Source of the DNA: Anaerospora hongkongensis
GTDB taxonomy: Bacteria > Bacillota > Negativicutes > Sporomusales > DSM-15969
Assembly (NCBI RefSeq): GCF_004339805.1
Contig: NZ_SLUI01000004.1
Coordinates: 271,750 to 335,749, forward strand
Length of the DNA stretch: 64,000 nucleotides
Reading direction: 5' to 3'
In this document: positions 43,032 through 52,892 of the stretch, piece by piece
Layout of the letters: each line of letters begins with the position of its first letter
Numbering within the stretch: the first letter of the stretch is position 1
Made by a program: the position numbers and the translations under genes
Notes under the pieces: generated by a model
Told to the model about the DNA's origin: nothing
Databases searched by the model: none
Seen by the model: the letters and a program-made list of their open reading frames with translations, nothing else

Positions 43032-43304
43032 TTGGTTAAACGCAAATACCGCTTAAATTGGTTCCGGCTGCTTTTGTTCGCTATCATTTTATACACGGGT
43101 TATGTTTGTGTTAATCAGCAATTACAATATGCTGCTATTAGCCGTGAAACGGAAGCGACAAAGACGCAGCTTGAACAATTGCAGCAAACGAATGAAGCTA
43201 TGCTGCAGGAGAAGCAAAAGTTAACAACCCCGAACCATATTGAAAAGCTGGCCCGTGAAGAACTGGGGCTGGTTAAGCCAGGAGAAGTGCCGTACGTCCG
43301 CTAA
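43032..43304 (+). CDS. divIC: Septum formation initiator DivIC/FtsB
   Basis: A 90-residue bitopic division protein: short basic cytoplasmic tail, TM helix (about 12-30), then a coiled coil (SRETEATKTQLEQLQQTNEA) and the conserved C-terminal end IEKLAREELGLVKPGE. It works with FtsL and DivIB at the septum. The start is uncertain: TTG 43032 has GGTGGTGG about 7 bp upstream, while GTG 43017 would add five residues and has no site. Order yabQ-divIC-yabR matches B. subtilis. Confidence 0.9.
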   Translation: MVKRKYRLNWFRLLLFAIILYTGYVCVNQQLQYAAISRETEATKTQLEQLQQTNEAMLQEKQKLTTPNHIEKLAREELGLVKPGEVPYVR

Positions 43305-43328
43305 AAATTTTGTTACAGGCAACATTCC

Positions 43329-43358
43329 TTGACACCTTTTCATTGTCAGGAGTATAAT
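43329..43358 (+). promoter_or_regulatory. SigmaA promoter of yabR
   Basis: TTGACA (43329-43334), 18-bp spacer, TATAAT (43353-43358). TGACA/TGTCA in the -35 and spacer form a short inverted repeat. Confidence 0.8.
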
Positions 43359-43406
43359 ATGGTTGCAGAAACTAAAAGCGTTTTTTAAGGAGGAAATTTG
43401 AGCAGT

Positions 43407-43826
43407 ATGTCCATTGAAGTTGGCAGTGTGGTAGAGGGAGTTGTGACTGGCATCACAAACTTCGGTGCATTCGTAGAACTCCCGGGAGGAAAGGTCGGTC
43501 TCGTTCATATTTCAGAGGTTGCTGATGTATATGTTCGTGACGTAAAGGACTTCCTGAAAGAACAAGATCGCGTCAAGGTGAAGGTCTTATCGGTTGATGA
43601 ACGCGGAAAAATCGGGTTGTCTATCAAGCAACTGACCGCTCCAGTAAACCCCGGACCCAGAAAACCTCACACCAACGACAACCGGCGCCCCAATCGCTTC
43701 AATAGCTTGTCATTTGAGGATAAGCTAAGCAAGTTCCTTAAAGATAGTGATGAACGCCTGACAGACTTAAAGCGCAATACTGATTCAAAACGTGGCGGCC
43801 GTGGCGGCGCCAGACGTGCTGAATAA
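43407..43826 (+). CDS. yabR: S1-domain RNA-binding protein YabR
   Basis: A 139-residue protein. Residues 1-75 form an S1 domain (MSIEVGSVVEGVVTGITNFG, then FVELPGGKVGLVHISEVAD) nearly identical to B. subtilis YabR. The rest is a basic, Arg/Gly-rich tail (KRGGRGGARRAE). I place the start at ATG 43407 because the homologue begins MSIEVGS; TTG 43398, closer to AAGGAGG, would add three residues. It probably binds RNA or ribosomes. Confidence 0.92.
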   Translation: MSIEVGSVVEGVVTGITNFGAFVELPGGKVGLVHISEVADVYVRDVKDFLKEQDRVKVKVLSVDERGKIGLSIKQLTAPVNPGPRKPHTNDNRRPNRFNSLSFEDKLSKFLKDSDERLTDLKRNTDSKRGGRGGARRAE

Positions 43827-43839
43827 TAGTAGCTACTAC

Positions 43840-43866
43840 AGAGCATTCCTAATGGAGTGCTCTTTG
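43840..43866 (+). terminator. Terminator after yabR
   Basis: AGAGCATTCC / GGAGTGCTCT stem with one G-U pair, TAAT loop, TTTGTT tail. Confidence 0.75.
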
Positions 43867-43882
43867 TTATTCGGAGGCTTAT

Positions 43883-44800
43883 ATGAGTGTAAAAGCGGCA
43901 ATTGATATTGGTACAAATTCTGTACGGCTGCTGGTTGCAGACTGTCAGGCAGGGCGGATTGTGCCGCTGGTGAAAGAACTTAGGACAACCCGGCTTGGTC
44001 AGGGAGTTCATCACTCGGGCCGCCTGCAGCCGGACGCTGTAGAGCGAACGCTTGCGGCAATCGATGCACTGGCAGCGATAGCTAAACAACGGCAGGCAGA
44101 TGAAATAATTGCCGTTGCGACCAGTGCCGTCCGGGATGCGGTCAACGGTCCCGAGTTCATTCAGTTATGCCGGGCCAGGACCGGAGTAACTGTTCAGATT
44201 TTGTCCGGTATAGAAGAAGCCCGGCTTAGTTTTAATGGTGCTCTTCAGGGGCGGATTGCGGGCAGCCGGCAATTGGTTATTGATATTGGCGGCGGCAGTA
44301 CGGAACTGGCTTTTGGCGGACAAAAAGAATTATTGTATGTTCACAGTCTGAATGTTGGTGCCGTACGGTTAAAAGATATTTTTCCGGCTGATGCCGATGG
44401 AGTGGTAACGAATATTCCAGAGATCCGGCGTTATGTCACTGCAGCAATTAAGGCGCTGCCCCCACTGGTGCTGCCCGATGCGATAACAGGTGTCGGCGGT
44501 ACGATAACGTCACTGGCCGCCATTGCCCAGCAGCTGACTGCTTATGATAGTGAGAAGGTTCATGGTTATTATCTTGATACCGCATGTGTAAACCGACTAT
44601 TAGCTGCTTTAGCGGCTTTGCCGCTTGCTGAGAGGAAAAAAACTGCCGGGCTTCAGCCCGAACGAGCCGATATCATTGTTTACGGTATCGCAATTTTAGC
44701 TGCCCTGCTCGATGAACTTGGCTCAAATGGGTTAACAGTAAGCGAGCGGGATATCCTGGAAGGAATATTGGAGCAGTTATCTGCGAAACAGATTATCTGA
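43883..44800 (+). CDS. ppx: Exopolyphosphatase / guanosine pentaphosphatase family (Ppx/GppA)
   Basis: A 305-residue ASKHA-fold phosphatase. P-loop-like motifs AAIDIGTNSVRLLV and VIDIGGGSTELAF are present, with GIEEARLSF between them and GVGGTITSLAAI later. The family removes terminal phosphate from polyphosphate or pppGpp. It is the short, two-domain form common in Firmicutes without the C-terminal HD domain. Possible link to phosphate economy with the PHO genes is inference. Confidence 0.92.
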   Translation: MSVKAAIDIGTNSVRLLVADCQAGRIVPLVKELRTTRLGQGVHHSGRLQPDAVERTLAAIDALAAIAKQRQADEIIAVATSAVRDAVNGPEFIQLCRARTGVTVQILSGIEEARLSFNGALQGRIAGSRQLVIDIGGGSTELAFGGQKELLYVHSLNVGAVRLKDIFPADADGVVTNIPEIRRYVTAAIKALPPLVLPDAITGVGGTITSLAAIAQQLTAYDSEKVHGYYLDTACVNRLLAALAALPLAERKKTAGLQPERADIIVYGIAILAALLDELGSNGLTVSERDILEGILEQLSAKQII

Positions 44801-44833
44801 TTTTCGACAAAAAAACAGCACACGAAAGCGCGC

Positions 44834-44868
44834 AACCGCCTGACAAAAACAATTGTCAGGCGGTTTTT
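44834..44868 (+). terminator. Terminator after ppx
   Basis: 13-bp perfect stem (44834-44846 with 44853-44865), 6-base loop, then TTT. Confidence 0.9.
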
Positions 44869-44986
44869 ACTGTTTTACAAGCTCTTTTTGTCGGTTTTTT
44901 TTATGACAGATCCGACTTGATTGGACAATATTTGATTACCAAAATATGTAAAATGGGAATACACATATGCGCTAGGGGTGGAAAAT

Positions 44987-47437
44987 ATGCCAAAAGTTTC
45001 AGTAGTGACACTGCCGGCAGAAGCGTTGCCTGCTTCGGAAAGTATACAGTCTATCCAACGCCCGGCTGTTAAGCGGTCCTTCAATATCAGGCCGCTGCTT
45101 TATCTCCTAAGAGACGGTATGATTACCTTGTTTGGCCGCGAAATGTTGTTAACGAACGGACTGTCTTTTTTACTGAGCCGGGTGTCGATAATGGGTGAGT
45201 TATCACCTTTTGGCTTGGCTTTTTTTGCTGCTGTAGCCCAAGTTTCAGGCAGAAAAGCGATACCTGCCGCTTTTTGGGCAATAGCCGGTGTATTATCAAC
45301 CGGCAGGTACAGTGAGGCGTTATTATACAGTGTTGCCATTATGCTCTATTTTCGTTATCGTGAACGGCTTTCCCGCTTTCATAGTAAGGTAATGGCCGTG
45401 CCGTTGTTTTTGTTCGGAGTGGTGACCTTGAGCGGCACGGTGATCGCCCTCTGGCAGCAAGGTGCCTTGTATAATTTGCTGCTGGTTTTGTTTGACAGTA
45501 CATTGTGTTTCGTTCTAGCCAGCCTTTTTCTTTATGGCACCCCGCTTTTGGCGAAAAGTACGGAACAAATAGAACTTTCCAGCGAAGCATATAGTTGTGT
45601 AATGGTAATATTAGCGGTGGCGATCGCAGGTATCGGAGATTTTGCTGTATGGGATTACAGTGTACGTAATATGGCCGGCAGCCTGCTGATCATTACATTA
45701 GCGTTAAGCGGCGGCGCCGGGATGGGGGCTTCTGCCGGGGTGGCCGTGGGACTTGTCATCGGCTTAAGTGACGGCAATGCGACGATGGCTATTGCTGTTT
45801 ATGCACTTGCCGGCGTACTGGCAGGGGTTTTTCAACCGCTTGGCAAATATGCGGTGGCTGTTGGCTTTGTACTGGGAAATGCTATTGGGGTTATGTATCT
45901 GGGCCAGTCGCCCGAACTGCTCCGAGTCCTTGCTGAAACTGCTTTAGCCTCAGTAGCAGCAATGCTGCTGCCGACCCGCCGGTTATTCTTAGGGCAGGAA
46001 GCTGCTGCAGTAGCTGCAGAATCGCCTGTTTCGGCCGAACAGCTCATCGCACCGGCGTTAGATAAATTAAAGCATCTTTCTGATATGTTTTATGATTTGG
46101 CAAATGCTTTTGGTGAAATATCCACAGGCGCCAGGGAAAAAATGAAAGAGGATCAGGTTAATCATCTAATGGCTGCCGTAGGGAAGCAGGTTTGCGGTGA
46201 ATGCCAGCGCAGAACCCAATGCTGGGAAAACGATTTTTATAAAACGTATCAGGCAATGCTGGACAGTTTTGCCTTAGCCGAAGCGGGCAGCTTAAATGTC
46301 CGCAGTTTGGCAAAAGTGCTGCAAGAATCGTGTTCAAATAAGGAGCATCTTGTTGAAATCATGGATTGGATGGCGGAGAAAAGCAGAAGCAATCTATACT
46401 GGCAAAAGAAGCTGACCGATACCAGGCAGATGGTAACGGAACAGTTAAAAGCAACCGGTCTTATTTTGCATAACCTAACTCATCAAATGAACAAGGAACC
46501 CCGCTCTGATACCGAACTTGCCAGGTCGGTTCAGAAGCGCTGCGCTCTGGTAGAATGTGATGTCAGTAATGTACAGGTAAGCGGCAGACGCGGGGCAACG
46601 ACAGTAGAGCTAACGAAAAAGCCCTGCAATCATTCCCGGGAGTGTATCAATACGGTATTACCGCTTGTTGCCGATCTTGTTCAAGAGAAATTAACGCTGG
46701 AATCCCAGTGTGGAAATAGCGTAAAGAATAAGCCGTGCCGTTTAAGTATGCAGGCCATTCAAAGGTTTCGCATTGAAACAGGAATTGCTTATGCAGCTAA
46801 AGGCCAGGAACAGTGCGGGGATTCGTGCTCGGTAGCGCCGGTAAATAAAGAAAAGGTCGCCCTAATGCTGAGCGATGGTATGGGCAGCGGCGAGCAGGCC
46901 GCTAAAGAAAGTGCCATGACGATCAAATTTCTTGAACGGCTGCTGTCGGCCGGCTATGACGTAGATGTGGCAGTTAAGACAGTCAATTCCATGTTGATGC
47001 TGCGTACGCCGGATGAGACGTTTGCGACGGTGGATATGGCTATTATTGATACGTATTCGGGTGAAGCTGAATTTTTGAAAATAGGTTCAGCACCCAGCTT
47101 TATTAAACGCGTCAGGGAAGTAACCACTGTCCAGTCCGCTTCCCTGCCAATAGGTATTTTGCATCAAATCGAAATTGAGCCAGTAAGGGCCACTTTGGTA
47201 AACGGCGACATCATTGTCATGGTGAGTGACGGCATTGCCGATGCGTTTTCCCGGGGGCTTGAAAAGGAAAACTGGGTGGCAAATTTCCTTAGGAGGACAA
47301 ACAGTACAAACCCGCAGGATATAGCGGATAAGCTCCTAAGTCAGGCTCACGAGCTGGCAGGAACAAATCGGCGGGATGATATGACGGTATTGGTAGCCCG
47401 GCTTGTTGGCAAGCCGCCTCTGGTACAGTACACGTAA
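44987..47437 (+). CDS. spoIIE: Stage II sporulation protein E
   Basis: An 816-residue protein close to the B. subtilis length of 827. About ten N-terminal helices (residues about 35-340) are followed by a regulatory segment with many cysteines (VCGECQRRTQCWEN) and a PP2C phosphatase domain (ALMLSDGMGSGEQAAKES, ATVDMAIIDTYSGEAEF, VMVSDGIAD). SpoIIE dephosphorylates SpoIIAA to free sigmaF and acts at the polar septum. ATG 44987 has AGGGGTGG about 5 bp upstream. Upstream TGTCGG and TTGGACA resemble Spo0A/promoter elements but I do not assign them firmly. Confidence 0.95.
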   Translation: MPKVSVVTLPAEALPASESIQSIQRPAVKRSFNIRPLLYLLRDGMITLFGREMLLTNGLSFLLSRVSIMGELSPFGLAFFAAVAQVSGRKAIPAAFWAIAGVLSTGRYSEALLYSVAIMLYFRYRERLSRFHSKVMAVPLFLFGVVTLSGTVIALWQQGALYNLLLVLFDSTLCFVLASLFLYGTPLLAKSTEQIELSSEAYSCVMVILAVAIAGIGDFAVWDYSVRNMAGSLLIITLALSGGAGMGASAGVAVGLVIGLSDGNATMAIAVYALAGVLAGVFQPLGKYAVAVGFVLGNAIGVMYLGQSPELLRVLAETALASVAAMLLPTRRLFLGQEAAAVAAESPVSAEQLIAPALDKLKHLSDMFYDLANAFGEISTGAREKMKEDQVNHLMAAVGKQVCGECQRRTQCWENDFYKTYQAMLDSFALAEAGSLNVRSLAKVLQESCSNKEHLVEIMDWMAEKSRSNLYWQKKLTDTRQMVTEQLKATGLILHNLTHQMNKEPRSDTELARSVQKRCALVECDVSNVQVSGRRGATTVELTKKPCNHSRECINTVLPLVADLVQEKLTLESQCGNSVKNKPCRLSMQAIQRFRIETGIAYAAKGQEQCGDSCSVAPVNKEKVALMLSDGMGSGEQAAKESAMTIKFLERLLSAGYDVDVAVKTVNSMLMLRTPDETFATVDMAIIDTYSGEAEFLKIGSAPSFIKRVREVTTVQSASLPIGILHQIEIEPVRATLVNGDIIVMVSDGIADAFSRGLEKENWVANFLRRTNSTNPQDIADKLLSQAHELAGTNRRDDMTVLVARLVGKPPLVQYT

Positions 47438-47470
47438 GAAAGGTCCGGCAGACTTGCCGGACCTTTCTTA
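47435..47470 (+). terminator. Terminator after spoIIE
   Basis: 16-bp perfect stem (47435-47450 with 47455-47470), GACT loop. It begins in the stop codon region of spoIIE. Confidence 0.85.
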
Positions 47471-47603
47471 TGCCTGGATAAAGATTAAAAAAAATGGATA
47501 AGGATACAATAAGGGGAAAAGCAAGGCCCTAGCAGGAGAATGACCGCTGGCAGGAGAATACAAATCGGTCAACGATTAAGCCAGTTTTAGGAGGCGTTCG
47601 CCG

Positions 47604-48368
47604 ATGAGCCCTAGTTCACCGGAAGAAATAGTTGATCTTGTTATACTTGCAGGAGAAACCATGCTGAAAAACGGGGCAGAGACTTCGCGAGTGGAACAAA
47701 CAATGGATCACATAGCCCGTGCCTGCGGCGCCCGTTATGCAGAAAGTTTTGTTATTCCTACAGGAGTATTTGTCACTGTAACGGATAAGAATGGACGTTC
47801 TTTAACAACAATGCGGCGCGTGCGGGACAGGACAATCAATCTGGACCGCATAGCAAAAATCAATGAGTTATCAAGACGATTAGCAGACAGCCGGATGAAC
47901 TACCAGGATGCTTATGCCATATTAAAGCGCATTGCCAAAGAAAGAACGGGGTTTTCTTTATTGCCGTCCATGCTCGCCTCAGGGACGGTAGGCGCAGGCT
48001 TTGCCGTACTGCAAAACGGCAGTCTGCCGGAACTGCTGCTGGCCTTTTTTGCAGCAGCAGTTGTACGCTATATTGCCCATGTCGTTTCCCGGCTGCATGG
48101 TGTCAGGTTTACCTATGAATTTCTTGGCTCCATAACGGCAGGCCTCATTGGGGTAGCCGCTTGCTACATATGGCCTCATTTGAGCCGAGATATTATTATT
48201 GTTGGCGGTATTTTACCGCTGGTGCCGGGAGTGGCGATAACAAATGCCATTAGCGACACAATCGCCGGCGATTTATTGAGTGGTATTTCACGCGGGCTGG
48301 AGGCAGCACTGACATCAGTAGCCGTAGCTATGGGTGTGGTGATTGTACTGGCACTGCAACTTTGGTGA
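47604..48368 (+). CDS. Threonine/serine exporter family, N-terminal part (ThrE, PF06738)
   Basis: A 254-residue protein. A soluble segment (LAGETMLKNGAETSRVEQTM, FVTVTDKNGRSLTTMRRV) is followed by about five helices, as in the first half of ThrE-type exporters. The second half is encoded by the next gene, a common split in Firmicutes. TTTTAGGAGGCG precedes ATG 47604. Substrate not shown; amino-acid export is from family knowledge. Confidence 0.88.
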   Translation: MSPSSPEEIVDLVILAGETMLKNGAETSRVEQTMDHIARACGARYAESFVIPTGVFVTVTDKNGRSLTTMRRVRDRTINLDRIAKINELSRRLADSRMNYQDAYAILKRIAKERTGFSLLPSMLASGTVGAGFAVLQNGSLPELLLAFFAAAVVRYIAHVVSRLHGVRFTYEFLGSITAGLIGVAACYIWPHLSRDIIIVGGILPLVPGVAITNAISDTIAGDLLSGISRGLEAALTSVAVAMGVVIVLALQLW

Positions 48369-48377
48369 GGTGACGGG

Positions 48378-48836
48378 ATGGTATTACTCAAAATCGCGGC
48401 AGTATTCGGTATGGGGATGGCAGTAGGGGTTATGTATCGAATTCCCCGGCAGCTGTTATTTGCTGCCAGTCTGGTAGGGGTAGCGGCCTGGCTGGTTTTT
48501 TACTTTGCTGTCTCCAACAAGATGAATATTATCTTCGGCAGCTTTCTAGCCAGCCTTACCGTCGGGTTTATAGCGGAACTGCTTGCCCGGCGACTGAGAA
48601 AGCCTGCCACAGTCTTTACAACACCGGGCTTTATCCCGCTGGTTCCCGGAAGGGAAGCCTATACGACTATGCTGCATATGGTAAGAGGCGAATACATAGA
48701 AGGTGTGGCATTAGGCATGCAGACTTTATTAATTGCCGGAGCAATAGCTTTTGGAATTTTTCTTAGCGCCACCATTTACCGGTTGGTGATAAACTACCGG
48801 CTGGAAGGCGGGGTGAGCCATGCTGGAAAAAATTAA
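48378..48836 (+). CDS. Threonine/serine exporter family, C-terminal part (ThrE_2, PF12821)
   Basis: A 152-residue membrane protein with about five helices and FTTPGFIPLVPGREAYTTM, the counterpart of ILPLVPGVAITNAI in the previous gene. Together they form one split exporter. It starts 10 bp after its partner (GAGGTGACGGG site), and its end overlaps tilS by 17 bp. Confidence 0.88.
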   Translation: MVLLKIAAVFGMGMAVGVMYRIPRQLLFAASLVGVAAWLVFYFAVSNKMNIIFGSFLASLTVGFIAELLARRLRKPATVFTTPGFIPLVPGREAYTTMLHMVRGEYIEGVALGMQTLLIAGAIAFGIFLSATIYRLVINYRLEGGVSHAGKN

Positions 48837-50217
48837 AGCCTATATTCAGCGTTATAAAATACTGAACAAGGGCGACAAAGTCGTTGTGGCCTGTTCGGGT
48901 GGACCGGACTCGCTGGCGTTGCTCTATGCTCTTAGTGAATTGCGCTCTTATTATCAGATCGAATTAGCCGTTGCGCATGTTAATCACATGTTCAGACAGG
49001 AATCAAAAGAAGAAGCTCTTTTTGTCGGGGAGGTTGCCCGCCGGTTAGGAACAGGGTATTATCAAACGGAAGTTAATGTTCCTGAATATATCCGGCAAAC
49101 CGGCTTATCTGCCGAGGAGGCGGCCCGGATTGTCCGGTACCGGTTTTTATATCAGGTAGCTGAAGAGTGGCAGGCAAATAAAATTGCTGTCGGACATCAC
49201 CGGGACGATCAAGCGGAAACCGTGCTTTTACATTTATTAAGAGGCAGCGGCGGTAAAGGGCTTGGAGCTATGAAGCGTGTCAGCGGCATGCTGATCCGGC
49301 CGCTGCTGGCAGTCAGCAGACAGGAAATCGAGGCTTATTGCCGGTTGCTTAATTTACAGCCTTGTGAGGATCAGTCCAATCAGAACTTGAATTTTCTGCG
49401 CAACCGAGTTCGTTTGGAGCTTATTCCTCACTTGGAAGAGCGCTATAACCCTGCTTTACGCAGCAGCTTATGCCGTACTGCAGAAATTGTCGGCGATGAA
49501 CATGATTTTATTCTGCAATGCGCTCAAACGGCCTTTTTGTCAATTGGCGAGGAACAGCCTGAAAAGGTTTGCCTTAAACATAACGAACTGGCAAAATGCC
49601 ATATTAGCATTCAACGGGAAATATTTCGTTTGGCAATTGAAAAAAAACAAGGGCATTTAAAAGGAATAAGTTTCTTGCATGTGGAAAATTTGATAGAAAT
49701 GGCAATGAAAGGATCTGTTGGAAGCACCCTTCCTTTACCAGGAGGTTTGATAGCGCAAAAAGGTTATTCCAGTATCGAACTGGCCTTTGGCCGTGAGTGT
49801 GAATCAAAACCAAATGCTGCTTTGCCTGAATTCATGCTGAACATTCCTGGCAGTACGGTAGTACCACAGTTAGGTATTACGGTCATTGCTGAACTAAGTG
49901 GCGATTCTGTTGGAGCTCCGGTACCAGGGAAGGCTGTATTTGACTGGAGTGAATTACAGGAGCCGCTAGTTATACGTACCCGCCGGGAGGGAGACCGTTT
50001 TAATCCTCTCGGAATTAAAGGCAGTAAAAAATTGAAGGATTTTTTTATTGACAGCAAAATTCCGCGATGTCAACGGGATCATATTCCATTGATCTGCGAC
50101 CGGCACGGTATAATATGGGCTGCCGGTTATCGTCAGTCCGAGCGGGGAAAAGTGACAGCCAAAACAAGCCGTTTTTTGCAGCTTACTTTAAGGAAACAGG
50201 AGGATTACAGTGATTAA
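48820..50217 (+). CDS. tilS: tRNA(Ile)-lysidine synthase
   Basis: A 465-residue enzyme that converts the wobble C of tRNA-Ile(CAU) to lysidine. The PP-loop SGGPDS is at residues 26-31, GHHRDDQAETVLLHLLRGSG follows, and the C-terminal TilS_C domain (IRTRREGDRFNPLG, KLKDFFIDSKIPRCQRD) is complete. It starts inside the preceding exporter gene and ends inside the start of hpt, so the block is tightly coupled. Order tilS-hpt-ftsH as in B. subtilis. Confidence 0.95.
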   Translation: MLEKIKAYIQRYKILNKGDKVVVACSGGPDSLALLYALSELRSYYQIELAVAHVNHMFRQESKEEALFVGEVARRLGTGYYQTEVNVPEYIRQTGLSAEEAARIVRYRFLYQVAEEWQANKIAVGHHRDDQAETVLLHLLRGSGGKGLGAMKRVSGMLIRPLLAVSRQEIEAYCRLLNLQPCEDQSNQNLNFLRNRVRLELIPHLEERYNPALRSSLCRTAEIVGDEHDFILQCAQTAFLSIGEEQPEKVCLKHNELAKCHISIQREIFRLAIEKKQGHLKGISFLHVENLIEMAMKGSVGSTLPLPGGLIAQKGYSSIELAFGRECESKPNAALPEFMLNIPGSTVVPQLGITVIAELSGDSVGAPVPGKAVFDWSELQEPLVIRTRREGDRFNPLGIKGSKKLKDFFIDSKIPRCQRDHIPLICDRHGIIWAAGYRQSERGKVTAKTSRFLQLTLRKQEDYSD

Positions 50218-50752
50218 CGACATTCAAGAAGTATTATTATCAGCAGACCAAATTGCTGCTCGGGTGAAAGAAATTGGAGAGCAGATTAGTGCCGACTATG
50301 CAGGCGAAGAAATACTCATGATCGGGGTGCTGCGAGGTGCTGTTATTTTTATGAGCGACCTGGCGCGTTCCATCAGCATTCCGGTTGCGATTGATTTTAT
50401 GGCGGTTTCCAGCTATGGTGCTTCAACTACATCAAGTGGGATTGTCCGGATTTTAAAAGACCTTGATGAAGAAGTTGCCGGACGTCATATACTAGTGGTC
50501 GAGGATATTATTGATTCCGGGTTAACCCTCAATTATTTGCTGGATAATCTACATTCCCGCAAACCGGCGAGCATCCGGCTGGTTACTTTGCTGAATAAGC
50601 CGGAGCGGCGCAAAAAAGAAGTACATGTAGATTATAACGGATTTACCATTCCCGATCATTTTGTTGTTGGCTATGGGCTTGATTATGCGGAAAAATACCG
50701 CAACCTGCCATTTATCGGTATTTTAAAGCCCGAAGCGTATGAAGGAAAATAA
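50210..50752 (+). CDS. hpt: Hypoxanthine phosphoribosyltransferase
   Basis: A 180-residue purine-salvage enzyme using PRPP. The PRPP loop is ILVVEDIIDSGLTL, with GVLRGAVIFMSDLAR and a DYAEKYRNLPFIG C-terminus. The start is GTG 50210, 8 bp inside the end of tilS, with AGGAGG upstream. In B. subtilis HprT also partners with TilS as a co-activator of ftsH. Confidence 0.95.
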   Translation: MINDIQEVLLSADQIAARVKEIGEQISADYAGEEILMIGVLRGAVIFMSDLARSISIPVAIDFMAVSSYGASTTSSGIVRILKDLDEEVAGRHILVVEDIIDSGLTLNYLLDNLHSRKPASIRLVTLLNKPERRKKEVHVDYNGFTIPDHFVVGYGLDYAEKYRNLPFIGILKPEAYEGK

Positions 50753-50843
50753 AAAGATTAAAAATAAGAATAAGGTCGATAATAAAGTAGGAATTACTTT
50801 CATAAATTGGTGAATATATTGATATGCACAGGATAGGTACTAG

Positions 50844-50872
50844 TTGGTAAAATTCCATTTTTATGGTATGAT
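50844..50872 (+). promoter_or_regulatory. SigmaA-like promoter of ftsH
   Basis: TTGGTA (50844-50849), 17-bp spacer, TATGAT (50867-50872), about 58 bp before the ftsH start. Confidence 0.65.
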
Positions 50873-50929
50873 AATAACCTATGGGTACACGAGATATCCT
50901 TGTTGCTCCAGCGAGAGGAGGGCTAGTGG

Positions 50930-52828
50930 TTGAACAAATTTTTCCGAAATGTTAGTTTCTATTTGTTGATTATCATTATAGCTATATCGATAATCGACTA
51001 TTACTCATCCCGCACGACGAATAAGCAAGAAATCAGTTATACGCAATTTCTGCATCAGGTTGAAGAACAAAAGGTGGATAAGGTTACTATTGTGGATAAT
51101 ACCGTTCGCGGTAAGCTCAAGGATGGTACCGAATTTACGACTGTTGTCCCCAATGACCCGACGCTCATTAACACCCTGCGGGAAAAAGGTGTAGATATTA
51201 AGGCAGAACAGCCGCCGACACCGCCATGGTGGACGACGATTTTCTCCTCGATTCTGCCAATGCTGCTGCTGATTGGTGTATGGTTCTTTATTATGCAACA
51301 GACTCAGGGCGGCGGTAATCGTGTCATGTCTTTCGGCAAAAGCCGGGCAAAGTTACATAGTGAGGACAAAATTAAAGTCACCTTCAAGGATGTAGCCGGT
51401 GCTGATGAAGCTAAGCAGGAATTAGAGGAAGTCGTTGAATTCCTGAAGCATCCGAAAAAGTTTAATGATTTAGGTGCACGCATTCCGAAAGGCGTTTTGC
51501 TTTTTGGACCTCCTGGTACAGGTAAAACCTTGCTGGCCCGGGCTGTAGCCGGTGAAGCGGGAGTACCGTTTTTCAGCATCAGTGGTTCTGATTTTGTGGA
51601 AATGTTCGTGGGTGTAGGTGCATCCCGTGTCCGGGATTTGTTTGAACAGGCTAAAAAGAGCGCACCATGTATCGTATTTATTGATGAAATTGATGCAGTC
51701 GGCCGCCAGCGGGGCGCAGGCTTGGGCGGCGGTCATGACGAGCGGGAGCAGACATTAAATCAACTGTTGGTTGAGATGGATGGTTTTGGCGTCAACGAGG
51801 GCATCATCATTATTGCAGCTACTAACAGACCGGATATTCTAGACCCGGCATTATTGCGCCCAGGCCGTTTTGACCGGCAGATTACGGTAGACCGGCCGGA
51901 TGTGAAAGGGCGTCTGGAAATCTTAAAGGTACATACGCGCGGTAAACCGGTAGCGAAAGATGTTGATCTGGAGATATTGGCCCGTCGTACTCCCGGATTT
52001 ACCGGTGCCGATTTAAGTAATCTTGTCAATGAGGCTGCACTGCTGGCGGCTCGCCGGAGTAAAAAGCGCATTGAAATGCCTGAATTGGAAGAGGCCAGCG
52101 AACGCGTCGTTGCCGGGCCGGAGCGAAAGAGTAAAGTGATCAGTGATAAAGAACGCAGGCTGACTGCCTTTCATGAAGCAGGTCATGCTCTAGTGGGTAT
52201 GTTGCTTCCTGATGCGGACCCTGTGCATAAAGTCTCGATTATTCCCAGGGGGCGTGCCGGTGGTTATACGCTGATGCTTCCTAAGGAAGACCGTTATTAC
52301 GCAACCCGCTCCGAGCTGCGTGATCAGTTGAAGACATTCTTAGGCGGCCGTGTTGCCGAAGCATTAGTGTTGAAAGAAATTAGTACCGGTGCTCAAAATG
52401 ACCTGGAACGGGCCACTGATTTAGTGCGTAAAATGATTACACAATGGGGTATGAGCGAAAACTTGGGGCCAATTACGTTTGGCCGCAAGCAGGAGCAAGT
52501 ATTCTTAGGACGAGATATTGCTCAAGACCGTAATTACAGTGAAGAAGTTGCTTGCGCGATAGATAAGGAAGTCCGAATGCTCATTGAAGATGCTTACGCA
52601 AAAACAGAAGAAATGCTGCAAACCAATATGGATAAATTACATCTTATTGCTAATGCTTTAATGGAAAAAGAAACACTTGAGGCAAATGAATTGGAACAAC
52701 TGCTGAAAGAGGGGAAAATTTCTCCGAAAGCACCTTCTGATGAGCAGCTTGCAGATGAGTCCGCTGTTATACCGCCAGGTACTGATGACGGATCGGGCCC
52801 TAAGATCGTTTATATTTCCCGTAAGTAG
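50930..52828 (+). CDS. ftsH: Membrane ATP-dependent zinc protease FtsH
   Basis: A 632-residue protein: two TM helices (about 5-22 and 103-122) around an extracytoplasmic loop, AAA domain with Walker A GPPGTGKT (near 193), Walker [10 protein letters not shown], arginine-finger region LRPGRFDRQ, and M41 zinc motif HEAGH (near 414). It degrades membrane and regulatory proteins. The start TTG 50930 has GAGGAGGG about 10 bp upstream. Acidic C-terminal tail of about 30 residues. Confidence 0.97.
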   Translation: MNKFFRNVSFYLLIIIIAISIIDYYSSRTTNKQEISYTQFLHQVEEQKVDKVTIVDNTVRGKLKDGTEFTTVVPNDPTLINTLREKGVDIKAEQPPTPPWWTTIFSSILPMLLLIGVWFFIMQQTQGGGNRVMSFGKSRAKLHSEDKIKVTFKDVAGADEAKQELEEVVEFLKHPKKFNDLGARIPKGVLLFGPPGTGKTLLARAVAGEAGVPFFSISGSDFVEMFVGVGASRVRDLFEQAKKSAPCIVFIDEIDAVGRQRGAGLGGGHDEREQTLNQLLVEMDGFGVNEGIIIIAATNRPDILDPALLRPGRFDRQITVDRPDVKGRLEILKVHTRGKPVAKDVDLEILARRTPGFTGADLSNLVNEAALLAARRSKKRIEMPELEEASERVVAGPERKSKVISDKERRLTAFHEAGHALVGMLLPDADPVHKVSIIPRGRAGGYTLMLPKEDRYYATRSELRDQLKTFLGGRVAEALVLKEISTGAQNDLERATDLVRKMITQWGMSENLGPITFGRKQEQVFLGRDIAQDRNYSEEVACAIDKEVRMLIEDAYAKTEEMLQTNMDKLHLIANALMEKETLEANELEQLLKEGKISPKAPSDEQLADESAVIPPGTDDGSGPKIVYISRK

Positions 52829-52892
52829 CTTTGTCGTCCTGATGCCTGCCCTGTCATAAACGATATGTGACATCGGATAAGGAGGGAGAGCG

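Noticed and set aside
44803..44809. TTCGACA, an exact reverse Spo0A box, as the spoIIE control site
   Set aside because: It lies upstream of the ppx terminator and about 180 bp from the spoIIE start; boxes nearer the gene are more plausible though imperfect.
47534..47559. Direct repeat GCAGGAGAAT before the ThrE-type genes read as a sigmaH promoter
   Set aside because: Spacing fits loosely but the match may come from two ribosome-site-like AGGAGs; no supporting context.
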